DNA of 5,796 nt from Bacillota bacterium (GCA_017437925.1 JAFRWQ010000292.1:1-5796); one strand, 5' to 3'. Counted from the stretch's first letter, positions 1 to 5,796 are shown. Program-made: numbers and translations. Notes: generated by a model from the sequence alone, not told the origin.

Positions 1-1037
1 ACGGAAAGACCACGACCACTTCCATCGTCTCCCTGATCCTCGAGAACGCCAAGCTCTCGCCGACCATACTGGTGGGCGGCATTCTCAGCGAGTTCAAGGG
101 CAACGTCAAGGTCGGAAACAGCGAATACTTCGTCACCGAAGCCTGCGAATACATGGACAGCTTCCTCGAGCTGCGTCCCTGGGCCGAGATCATACTCAAC
201 ATCGATTCCGACCATCTGGACTACTTCAAGGACATCAACCACATCGCCAGCTCCTTCTCCACCTTCGCGCACACCGTGCCCGACGACGGAGTAGTCTTCG
301 CCTACGATTCCAACCCCTTCGTGAAGTCGGTGGTCAGCGGTCTAAAGTGCAGGGTCGTAAGCTTCGGCTTCAATGAGAGCAGCGATTTCTACGCCAAGAA
401 CATCAGCTTCAACGAGAACGGCCACACCTCCTACGACCTCTACACCCCCGACGGCTTCGAGCGCAAGATACAGCTGGCCATACCCGGAGAGCATAACGTT
501 GCCAACAGCCTGGCGGCCATAGCGGCCTGCTCCAACCTGGGAGTCGATCTCGACACCATCACCGACACCCTCGAGAAGTTCACCGGCACCCAGAGGCGCT
601 TCGACATCATAGGAAGGACAGATGACGGGGTCGTGGTAGTGGACGATTACGCTCACCATCCCACAGAGATCAAGGCGACCCTCTCGGCGGCCCAGAACCT
701 GCCCCACGAGCGGGTCTGGTGCCTCTTCCAGCCCCACACCTACACCCGCACCAACGCCCTGTTCACCCAGTTCGCCGACGCCTTTGCCGACGCCGACGTG
801 GTGATACTGGCCGAGATATACGCGGCGAGGGAAAAGAATATTTACAAGCTCTCATCCAGGGCCCTGATGAACGAGATCAAGGCCAGACACCCCGAAAAGG
901 ACGTTCAGTTCATACCCGATTTCGCCGCCATGGCCTCCTTCGTCAGGGACAATGCCGACCGCGGCGACATAGTCATCACCATGGGAGCCGGCGACATCTA
1001 TAAAGTCGGAGAACTCATACTGGAAGGCAGCAAATGA
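1..1037 (+). CDS. murC: UDP-N-acetylmuramate--L-alanine ligase (MurC), 5'-truncated by the window edge
   Basis: MurC is a cytoplasmic ATP-dependent ligase that adds L-alanine to UDP-N-acetylmuramic acid, the first step of peptide-stem assembly in peptidoglycan synthesis. The frame is open from base 3 and gives 344 residues before the TGA at 1035-1037. Counting from base 3, the fragment starts in the P-loop (GKTTTT, residues 1-6; normally preceded by GTH). It continues with EACEY (46-50), NIDSDHLDYF (66-75), GEHNVAN (162-168, central domain), GTQRRF (195-200), DDYAHHPTE (214-222) and FQPHTYTRT (242-250) at the start of the C-terminal Mur ligase domain. DDYAHHPTEI with the Cys-containing ACEY motif points to MurC rather than MurD/E/F. 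Family members are about 440-460 residues, so roughly 110 N-terminal residues (the UDP-binding domain) lie outside. The GTG at 72 is an internal Val, not a start. The stop overlaps the purR start (ATGA), suggesting cotranscription and coupled translation. Confidence 0.96.
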   Translation, partial: GKTTTTSIVSLILENAKLSPTILVGGILSEFKGNVKVGNSEYFVTEACEYMDSFLELRPWAEIILNIDSDHLDYFKDINHIASSFSTFAHTVPDDGVVFAYDSNPFVKSVVSGLKCRVVSFGFNESSDFYAKNISFNENGHTSYDLYTPDGFERKIQLAIPGEHNVANSLAAIAACSNLGVDLDTITDTLEKFTGTQRRFDIIGRTDDGVVVVDDYAHHPTEIKATLSAAQNLPHERVWCLFQPHTYTRTNALFTQFADAFADADVVILAEIYAAREKNIYKLSSRALMNEIKARHPEKDVQFIPDFAAMASFVRDNADRGDIVITMGAGDIYKVGELILEGSK

Positions 1038-1855
1038 AGAAGATAGAGCGGATCTGCGCCATCACCCACATACTGACCGAGCATCCCAACAGGGACTACT
1101 CCCTGGGAAGCTTCGCCGAGGCCTTTGACTGCGCCAAGTCCAGCATCAGCGAGGACATAAAGACCATAAGGAAGGCCATAGAGGAGGGAGGACTGGGCTA
1201 CCTCGAGACCACCGCCGGAGTGAAGGGCGGGGTCCGCTACGTGCCCTACATCACCGCCGAAGAGACCGCCAGGGTGCTGCAGCAGCTGAAGGCGGCCTTT
1301 GAAGAGCCCGACCGGGTCCTGGGCAGCGGTTTCCTCTACACCTCTGACATACTCTTCAGCCCCGAGCTGGCCAAGGGAGCGGCCCGCATCTTCGCAAGGC
1401 ACTTCGCCAGCGTCGAGGCCGACATGGTGGTCACCGTGGAGACCAAGGGCATAGGAGTCGCCCTCTTTACCGCGGAACTCCTGAACCTGCCCCTGGCCGT
1501 CTTAAGGCGCGAATCCAGGGTCTCCGAAGGCTCCACCGTCAGCATCAACTACTTCTCGGGCTCCGCCGACAGGATACAGCAGCTGAGCCTTTCCAAGAGG
1601 GCCATGAAGGCCGGGACCCGCTGCCTCATCATCGACGACATCATGAGGGGAGGCGGCAGCGTCAAGGGCATAGAGGACATGCTCTCAGAGTTCGACGCGA
1701 CGGCAGCCGGCATAGGAGTCGTGGTGGTCGCGGGAGGCCGCGAAGGCAAGAAGATCGGAAATTATCTGCCTCTGCTGCTCATGAGCGAGGACAAGGACAG
1801 GAAGGTCCGCATGGATATCAACCCGGAGCTGCTGGTAAAAGCCAGGAGCCTGTGA
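1034..1855 (+). CDS. purR: Gram-positive-type purine operon repressor PurR
   Basis: Predicted DNA-binding repressor of purine biosynthesis and transport genes; in Bacillus subtilis PurR binding to paired PurBoxes is relieved by PRPP. It has 273 residues, close to the family's usual 270-285. The N-terminal winged-helix domain (about 1-71) carries the typical AKSSISED segment (34-41) and GGVRYVP (65-71). The C-terminal phosphoribosyltransferase-like domain carries VETKGI (135-140), EGSTVSINY (165-173) and the PRPP-binding loop LIIDDIMRGGGS (198-209). The acidic pair D201-D202 is kept; the loop reads RGGGS where I recall KAGGT for B. subtilis. The ATG at 1034 is the first possible start: an in-frame TAA lies at 1001-1003 with no other start codon between. 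A modest GGAAGG (1022-1027) stands 6 nt upstream as ribosome site. Its start overlaps the murC stop, and prs, encoding the enzyme that makes PRPP, follows after 102 nt. No PurBox-like CGAA pair was seen nearby, so autoregulation is not supported here. Confidence 0.95.
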   Translation: MKKIERICAITHILTEHPNRDYSLGSFAEAFDCAKSSISEDIKTIRKAIEEGGLGYLETTAGVKGGVRYVPYITAEETARVLQQLKAAFEEPDRVLGSGFLYTSDILFSPELAKGAARIFARHFASVEADMVVTVETKGIGVALFTAELLNLPLAVLRRESRVSEGSTVSINYFSGSADRIQQLSLSKRAMKAGTRCLIIDDIMRGGGSVKGIEDMLSEFDATAAGIGVVVVAGGREGKKIGNYLPLLLMSEDKDRKVRMDINPELLVKARSL

Positions 1856-1861
1856 TATAAT
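1853..1861 (+). promoter_or_regulatory. Extended -10 promoter element for prs
   Basis: TGATATAAT is a perfect match to the extended -10 consensus (TGnTATAAT): TG at 1853-1854 and TATAAT at 1856-1861. The TG is part of the purR TGA stop codon. The -35 region is poor (TGGTAA at 1833-1838 with 17-bp spacing, about 3 of 6 matches to TTGACA), which an extended -10 can offset. Transcription would begin near 1867-1869, giving a leader of about 90 nt before the prs ATG. It would let prs-pth-mfd be expressed independently of murC-purR. This is inferred from sequence only. Confidence 0.6.
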
Positions 1862-1889
1862 TATCGGACCCGCCCGGAAAAGGCAAAAC

Positions 1890-1915
1890 GCGCCGGCCCT
1901 GAGGCCTTAAGGCGC
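1890..1915 (+). other. GC-rich hairpin in the prs leader
   Basis: GCGCC (1890-1894) pairs with GGCGC (1911-1915), and stacked inside it GGCC (1895-1898) pairs with GGCC (1903-1906) around a CTGA loop. This makes a nine-pair, all-G/C stem with one TTAA bulge (1907-1910) on the 3' side. An alternative fold uses the palindrome GCCTTAAGGC (1904-1913). No U-run follows (next bases AAGCATATATAG), so it does not look like an ordinary intrinsic terminator. It lies downstream of the predicted start site and would be present in the prs mRNA. It may be an mRNA-stabilising or regulatory leader structure, or a relic of the end of the purR transcript. Confidence 0.5.
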
Positions 1916-1920
1916 AAGCA

Positions 1921-1940
1921 TATATAGACATGACCATATA
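1921..1940. repeat. 20-bp imperfect AT-rich dyad upstream of prs
   Basis: The half-sites TATAT and ATATA flank a central CATG (1929-1932), and 8 of the 10 symmetric base pairs are complementary; the mismatches are 1926/1935 and 1928/1933. It sits between the leader hairpin and the prs Shine-Dalgarno. As RNA it would be a weak stem, so if it matters at all a protein-binding site is more plausible. AT-rich spacers can produce such symmetry by chance. Confidence 0.3.
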
Positions 1941-1945
1941 AAACG

Positions 1946-1952
1946 AAAGGAG
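1946..1952 (+). promoter_or_regulatory. Ribosome binding site of prs
   Basis: AAAGGAG lies 5 nt upstream of the ATG at 1958. It is the strongest Shine-Dalgarno in the window and fixes the prs start. The contrast with the weak sites of purR, pth and mfd suggests that prs is translated independently while the others depend on coupling to the gene before them. Confidence 0.85.
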
Positions 1953-1957
1953 AGGCC

Positions 1958-2926
1958 ATGAAAAACGGAGTTTACACGGATTACAAGTTGTTTGCGGGAA
2001 ACGGAAATCCCGAGCTGGCTCAGGAGATCGCAGCCATAATGGGAAAGCCCCTGGGAGCATGCAAGGTATCGCATTTCAGCGACGGTGAGGTCTCGGTGAG
2101 CCTGGGAGAATCGGTGCGCGGCGCCGACTGCTACATCATCCAGTCCACCTCCGAACCGGTCAACGACAATCTGATGGAACTCTGCATCATGATAGACGCC
2201 ATGAAGAGGGCCTCCGCCGGACGCATCAACGCCGTCATCCCCTATTTCGGCTACGCCCGTCAGGACAGGATCTCCAAGCCCAGAGAACCGCTGACCGCCA
2301 AGCTGGTCGCCGACATCATCTCCATAGCGGGAGCCGACAGGGTCATCTCCATGGACCTCCACGCCGCCCAGTTCCAGGGATATTTCAACATCCCCGTCGA
2401 TCACATGATAGGCCAGCCCACCCTGATCAAGTACTTCCAGACCAAGAAGCTCAAGGACATGGTCGTGGTCTCCCCCGACCACGGCAGCGTCAAGAGGGCC
2501 AGGTCCTTCGCGGCCGGCTTCGACGCCCCCATTGCCATCATCGACAAGCGCCGTCCCAAGGCCAACGAGGCCCAGATCATGAACATCATAGGCGACGTCA
2601 ACGGCAAGACCTGCGTTCTGGTCGACGACATGGTCGATACCGCCGGTACCATCTGCCAGGCGGCCGACGCCCTGATCGCCAAGGGCGCCAAGGAAGTCTA
2701 CGCCTGCGCGACCCACGGAGTCCTCTCCGGTCCCGCCATCAAGAGGCTCAAAGAGTCCCCCATCAAGGAGATAGTCTTCCTCAACACTATTGAAATACCC
2801 AAGAAGAAGCGCTATAAGGGCCTCAAGGTCTTAAGCATAGCCGGCGTCTTCGCCGAGACCATCTACAGGGTCTTCTCCAACGAAGCTCTCAGTCCCCTCT
2901 TCGAGGAAGTAAAATCAAGCAAGTAA
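1958..2926 (+). CDS. prs: Ribose-phosphate pyrophosphokinase (PRPP synthetase), class I
   Basis: Cytoplasmic enzyme that transfers pyrophosphate from ATP to ribose 5-phosphate, giving PRPP for purine, pyrimidine, NAD, histidine and tryptophan synthesis. The 322 residues match the usual 310-325. Visible motifs are FSDGEV (40-45), PYFGYARQDR (95-104), the Mg-ATP-binding DLHAAQFQGYF (133-143), SPDHG (172-176), the catalytic flexible-loop DKRRP (196-200), and the PRPP/ribose-5-phosphate loop VLVDDMVDTAGT (220-231). Two full phosphoribosyltransferase-like halves and the intact RRP loop argue for an active enzyme rather than a PRPP-synthetase-associated protein. The ATG at 1958 is supported by AAAGGAG at ideal spacing. 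Residues 1-9 extend slightly before the conserved KLFAGNGNPELA. Its own predicted promoter lies in the gap upstream, and pth follows after 6 nt. Its product is the effector of PurR, encoded just upstream. The last 15 or so residues are not strongly conserved in the family. Confidence 0.97.
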   Translation: MKNGVYTDYKLFAGNGNPELAQEIAAIMGKPLGACKVSHFSDGEVSVSLGESVRGADCYIIQSTSEPVNDNLMELCIMIDAMKRASAGRINAVIPYFGYARQDRISKPREPLTAKLVADIISIAGADRVISMDLHAAQFQGYFNIPVDHMIGQPTLIKYFQTKKLKDMVVVSPDHGSVKRARSFAAGFDAPIAIIDKRRPKANEAQIMNIIGDVNGKTCVLVDDMVDTAGTICQAADALIAKGAKEVYACATHGVLSGPAIKRLKESPIKEIVFLNTIEIPKKKRYKGLKVLSIAGVFAETIYRVFSNEALSPLFEEVKSSK

Positions 2927-2932
2927 ACTGAA

Positions 2933-3637
2933 ATGTATCTGATCTGCGGCCTGGGCAATCCGGGAAGAGAATACGAGACCACCCGCCACAACATGGGTTT
3001 CCTCACCATAGACGTGCTGGCCGAAAGGCTGGGCATAAGCGTGAGGCAGCTCCGCTTCAAGGCGCTGGTGGGTGAGGGGCACGTGGGCTCCGAAAAGGTC
3101 ATGCTCATGAAGCCGCAGACCTTCATGAACCTCAGCGGAGAGGCTGTGAGGCTGGCATTCGAATACTACCGCCTTGAACCCTCTCAGCTGCTGGTCATAT
3201 ACGACGACGCAGATCTGGCTCCCGGGGCTCTCCGCATAAGAAGGTCGGGAAGCTCCGGCAGCCACAACGGGATGAAGTCGGTCATTTACCAGCTGCAGAG
3301 CCAGGACTTCGCCCGCATAAGGATAGGCATAGGAAGCAGCGGGCCCATACCCATGGAGCGCTACGTCCTGGGCCACTGGACCGAGGAGGAGAGGCCTCTT
3401 CTCGCCGACGCGGTCAGCAAGGCGGCAGACGCTTCCCTCTGCTTCATCGAAAGCGGCCTCGACAGGGCCATGAACCTCTACAACACCAAGTCCGAAAAGA
3501 AGGCGAAGAAGGCCGCCGAAAAGGCCGAAGAGCCCGATAAGGCAGAAAGGCCTCAGGGCGGGCCCGCAGAAGAAAAGGCGGACCCGTGCCCCAAAGCGGA
3601 AGAAGCTCAAAGCGAAGGCGTTAAAGAGAATACATGA
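2933..3637 (+). CDS. pth: Peptidyl-tRNA hydrolase (Pth) with an unusual charged C-terminal tail
   Basis: Cytoplasmic esterase that cleaves peptidyl-tRNA released by stalled ribosomes, returning free tRNA and peptide. The catalytic core fills residues 1-184: GLGNPG (6-11) with N9, RHNMGF (18-23) with the catalytic H19, KPQTFMNLSG (60-69) with N66, YDDADL (90-95) with D91 at the position of E. coli D93, SHNGMKS (110-116) with N112, and FARIRIGIG (126-134). All expected active-site residues are present. The protein has 234 residues against a usual 185-195; the excess is a Lys/Glu/Ala-rich tail from about residue 186. The start at MYLICGLGNPG agrees with the family, although no Shine-Dalgarno sits at a useful distance (GAGGAAG at 2903-2909 is more than 20 nt away). 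Translation probably depends on coupling to prs, whose stop is 6 nt upstream and in the same frame. The TGA overlaps the mfd ATG. Confidence 0.95.
   Translation: MYLICGLGNPGREYETTRHNMGFLTIDVLAERLGISVRQLRFKALVGEGHVGSEKVMLMKPQTFMNLSGEAVRLAFEYYRLEPSQLLVIYDDADLAPGALRIRRSGSSGSHNGMKSVIYQLQSQDFARIRIGIGSSGPIPMERYVLGHWTEEERPLLADAVSKAADASLCFIESGLDRAMNLYNTKSEKKAKKAAEKAEEPDKAERPQGGPAEEKADPCPKAEEAQSEGVKENT
3488..3634 (+). other. Low-complexity Lys/Glu/Ala-rich C-terminal extension of Pth
   Basis: The last 49 residues of Pth (186-234) contain 10 Lys, 11 Glu, 9 Ala and 5 Pro. The first half is basic with KK and AEKAEE-like runs; the second half is acidic and Pro-containing, with a single Cys. The coding strand is strongly purine-rich here and reuses words such as GAAAAGGC and GCCGAA, which fits growth by slippage or local duplication. 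The segment is probably disordered and lies beyond the Pth fold. Its function is unknown. Confidence 0.75.
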
Positions 3638-5796
3638 TAATAAACTACACCGGGATCTCAGACAACAGGACCGCGCTTCTGGCAGGAAAGCTCGAAGCGC
3701 AAAGGCCGGGACAGGGCCTGATCATCTGCTCCTCTCTCTCAAGGGCGAGGCGCATAGCAGGCGACCTGTCCTTTTTTACGTCCGCTCCCGTATGTGTGGT
3801 GCCCGACCAGGAGCCGGGGATACTGAGGTACGAGGCCAAGAGCACGGGAGAGCTCTCGGTGAGGCTCTCAGCCCTCACGCGGCTCATCACCGGGGAGACC
3901 TGCATAGCGGTCGCTCCGGTCCTGGGCGCCCTTAAGAAGCTGCCCCTTCCCGAAGATTTCGAAAAGGACATGATCCTTTTAAAGAGGGAGGGCCGCGCCG
4001 ACAGGGATGAGATCATAGCAAGGCTTGCCCGCATGGGCTACGAAAGGGCCGGAGCCGCCGAGGCAGCGGGCCAGTTCGCCGTCAGGGGAGACATCATCGA
4101 CGTGTTTTCTCCCGGCAGGGAGCTTCCGGTAAGAATAGAGCTCTTCGACGACGAGATCGATTCCATCAGAAGCTACGACCCCATGACCCAGCGCTCGGTA
4201 AAGACCCTTGACGAGGTCCTGCTCTCGCCGGCCCAGCTCATGGTCAAGAGCGACAGAGCCTGGGCAAGGGCCGTAAAGGGCATAAGCGCAGCCTACAACA
4301 AGGCCTGTTCGGGCCGCGTCACCGAGGAAGCCCTGGAAAAGCTGAAAGGCCAGAGGGACTACCTCATAGAGTGCCTCGAAGAGGGCACCAACCCCCAGTA
4401 CCTGGAGGGCTTCGTCTCCTACTTTTACGAGGAACCGGCGCTTCTTTGGGACTACATGAAGGACCCCTCCTTCATCATCATAGACGATCCTTCCCGGATC
4501 AGGGAGACCCTGGACTTCTACGAAAAGGAGAACAGCGAGCTCTGCCGCACCATGCTGGAGCGCTTCCAGGCGGTGCCGGCCGACTTTAAGTCCAACCCCG
4601 ATCCCGCCGACCTTTACAGGGCCAACGAGCGCTCGACCGATGCCTGCGACCTGGTCTACGCGACCCCCTTTGCCCAGCAGATCCCCTACGCGGACAGTCT
4701 GGACAAGCTGGTAAAGGTCAACGCGAGGCAGGCCCCGGTCTTCTCGGGCCACATGGAGCTTCTCGAAAACGAGCTGAAGGCACGCGCCGCGGCCGGCTGG
4801 AAGGTGGTCATAGGGGCGGGAAGCGACGAAAAGCTGACCAACCTGAGGGAGTTCCTTGACAGGGCGGAGCTTTCCGGCTCTGTCGAACTGCGCTACGGCA
4901 GCCTCTCCGCAGGTACCGAGCTTGCCGACGAAAAGCTGCTCTACATCTCCGACGCCGACATCTTCCAGCACACCAAGAGGAAGGCAAAGAGCCGCAGCTC
5001 GAGATCCAGGGGCATCAAGGCCTTCACCGACATCAACAAGGGCGATTTCGTGGTCCACGAGACCCACGGCATAGGCCGCTTCATGGGCGTGGAAAAGCTC
5101 ACCGTCGACGGGGCCGTCCGTGATTACCTCAAGATACGCTACGCCGCCGAAGACGTGCTCTACGTGCCCGTCGACCAGATGGACCGCATCCAGAAGTATG
5201 TCGGCAGCGAGGGCGTAGAACCCAGGATAAACCGCCTCTCGGGCGGCGACTGGCAGAAGACCAAGGCCAGGGCCAAGGCCGCCATCAAGGATATGGCTGC
5301 GGACTTCCTTAAGCTCTCGGCCGAAAGGAGCGTAAACCCGGGCTACCGCTTCGGTCCCGACAGCGCCTGGCAAAAAGAGTTTGAGGACGCCTTCCCCTAC
5401 CAGGAGACCGACGACCAGCTGCGCTGCGTCGAAGAGATCAAGAAGGACATGGAGAGCGACAAAGCCATGGACAGGCTGCTCTGCGGCGACGTGGGCTTCG
5501 GCAAGACCGAAGTGGCCGCCAGGGCCATCTTCAAGTGCCTTGAGGAGGGAAAGCAGGCGGCGGTCCTGGTGCCCACCACCATACTGGCCAACCAGCACTT
5601 CATGACCCTCTCGGAGAGGCTCTCCCCCTATCCCTTCAAGGTGGAGATGCTGTCCCGCTTCCGTACCGAAAAGCAGCAGCTGCAGGCCGTGAACGACATC
5701 GCAAGCGGCGCCGCCGACCTCGTCATAGGCACCCACCGCATACTCTCAAAGGACGTACATTTCAAGGATCTGGGCCTTCTGGTCATAGACGAGGAG
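3634..5796 (+). CDS. mfd: Transcription-repair coupling factor Mfd, 3'-truncated by the window edge
   Basis: DNA translocase that pushes stalled RNA polymerase off lesions and recruits UvrA for nucleotide excision repair. The frame is open for 721 codons to the last base; full-length Mfd is about 1,100-1,180 residues. The UvrB-like N-terminal module includes RMGYERAGAAEAAGQF (133-148) and VRGDIIDVF (150-158). A basic linker (KRKAKSRSSRSR, about 449-460) leads into the CarD-like RNA-polymerase-interacting domain, DINKGDFVVHETHGIGRFMG (466-485). The translocase domain then shows TDDQ (592-595), Walker A GDVGFGKTE (618-626, K624), PTTILANQ (647-654), GTHRILSK (699-706), and is cut at DEE of motif II (719-721). 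The remaining translocase motifs and the C-terminal domain lie outside. An in-frame TAA at 3622-3624 makes ATG 3634 the first possible start; AAAGAG (3623-3628) is a weak ribosome site, and the ATGA overlap with pth implies translational coupling. The RGD in VRGDIID replaces the more usual RGG. Confidence 0.96.
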   Translation, partial: MIINYTGISDNRTALLAGKLEAQRPGQGLIICSSLSRARRIAGDLSFFTSAPVCVVPDQEPGILRYEAKSTGELSVRLSALTRLITGETCIAVAPVLGALKKLPLPEDFEKDMILLKREGRADRDEIIARLARMGYERAGAAEAAGQFAVRGDIIDVFSPGRELPVRIELFDDEIDSIRSYDPMTQRSVKTLDEVLLSPAQLMVKSDRAWARAVKGISAAYNKACSGRVTEEALEKLKGQRDYLIECLEEGTNPQYLEGFVSYFYEEPALLWDYMKDPSFIIIDDPSRIRETLDFYEKENSELCRTMLERFQAVPADFKSNPDPADLYRANERSTDACDLVYATPFAQQIPYADSLDKLVKVNARQAPVFSGHMELLENELKARAAAGWKVVIGAGSDEKLTNLREFLDRAELSGSVELRYGSLSAGTELADEKLLYISDADIFQHTKRKAKSRSSRSRGIKAFTDINKGDFVVHETHGIGRFMGVEKLTVDGAVRDYLKIRYAAEDVLYVPVDQMDRIQKYVGSEGVEPRINRLSGGDWQKTKARAKAAIKDMAADFLKLSAERSVNPGYRFGPDSAWQKEFEDAFPYQETDDQLRCVEEIKKDMESDKAMDRLLCGDVGFGKTEVAARAIFKCLEEGKQAAVLVPTTILANQHFMTLSERLSPYPFKVEMLSRFRTEKQQLQAVNDIASGAADLVIGTHRILSKDVHFKDLGLLVIDEE

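Noticed and set aside
72..74. GTG as the murC start
   Set aside because: The frame is open upstream to the window edge and encodes the MurC P-loop, so this Val is internal.
719..1003. Plus-strand open frame of 94 codons within murC
   Set aside because: Out-of-frame Arg/His/Pro-rich translation inside conserved MurC sequence; typical GC-rich shadow.
1890..1925. Intrinsic terminator after purR
   Set aside because: The stem is good but is followed by AAGCATATATAG with no U-run, and it lies downstream of the predicted prs promoter.
1856..1957. PurBox operator for autoregulation by PurR or control of prs
   Set aside because: No paired CCGAAC-type motifs were found; the only CGAA (in AAACGAAAGG) is part of the ribosome-site region and lacks a partner.
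1907..2716. Minus-strand open frame of 269 codons
   Set aside because: Antisense shadow of prs. It starts inside prs, has biased Gly/Asp/Val composition and no motif, and would run through the prs promoter gap.
2915..3610. Minus-strand open frame of 231 codons
   Set aside because: Antisense to pth, whose catalytic residues are all present. The Arg/Phe/Leu-rich start is the complement of the purine-rich Pth tail, not a membrane protein.
3979..5736. Long minus-strand open frame of 585 codons
   Set aside because: It is antisense to mfd. It is rich in Gly, Val, Leu, Asp and His, as expected from the complement of GC-biased codons, and shows no recognisable motif; mfd on the plus strand has full family motifs.
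1..5796. Mobile element, CRISPR array, tRNA or rRNA, or a new defence or biosynthetic system
   Set aside because: Coding density is near complete with five conserved housekeeping genes. No terminal repeats, spaced direct repeats, cloverleaf or rRNA-like stretch was seen by eye.

Overview
The window is a compact, all-plus-strand stretch of a bacterial chromosome from a Clostridia-like member of the Bacillota. It holds five genes: murC (5' part missing), purR, prs, pth and mfd (3' part missing). The lineage call rests on a Gram-positive-type PurR, which is an activator-sensing repressor built on a phosphoribosyltransferase fold and unrelated to the LacI-type PurR of enterics. It also rests on gene order: murC-purR followed by prs-pth-mfd matches the clostridial/bacillar arrangement. 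Base composition is GC-rich (about 60 % by eye). Arg AGG and Ile ATA are nevertheless used heavily and Ile ATT is rare, so this is a GC-rich lineage rather than a classical AT-rich Clostridium. I cannot place it more finely without a search.

Layout. Positions 1-1037 hold the last 344 residues of MurC, starting inside the ATP-binding P-loop. Its stop overlaps the purR start in an ATGA (1034-1037). PurR runs to 1855. A 102-nt gap (1856-1957) is the only real intergenic space. It has a perfect extended -10 element that overlaps the purR stop codon, a GC-rich hairpin, a short AT-rich imperfect dyad and a strong Shine-Dalgarno for prs. prs (1958-2926), pth (2933-3637) and mfd (3634 to the window end) then follow almost without spacing (6-nt gap, then a 4-nt ATGA overlap), as expected for one operon. 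The mfd frame stays open to the last base and stops at the DEE of helicase motif II.

How the genes fit together. PurR is controlled by PRPP in characterised relatives, and Prs makes PRPP, so sensor and producer lie side by side. In Bacillus subtilis and Clostridium the purR-prs interval normally carries spoVG and glmU (plus yabJ in Bacillus); here those genes are absent and replaced by a short promoter-bearing gap. MurC serves peptidoglycan synthesis, Pth recycles peptidyl-tRNA, and Mfd couples stalled transcription to nucleotide excision repair. This is a conserved housekeeping cluster.

I found no evidence for an undescribed system, mobile element, CRISPR array, tRNA or rRNA. The points most worth a second look are the spoVG-glmU absence, the structured prs leader and a 49-residue Lys/Glu/Ala-rich C-terminal tail on Pth.
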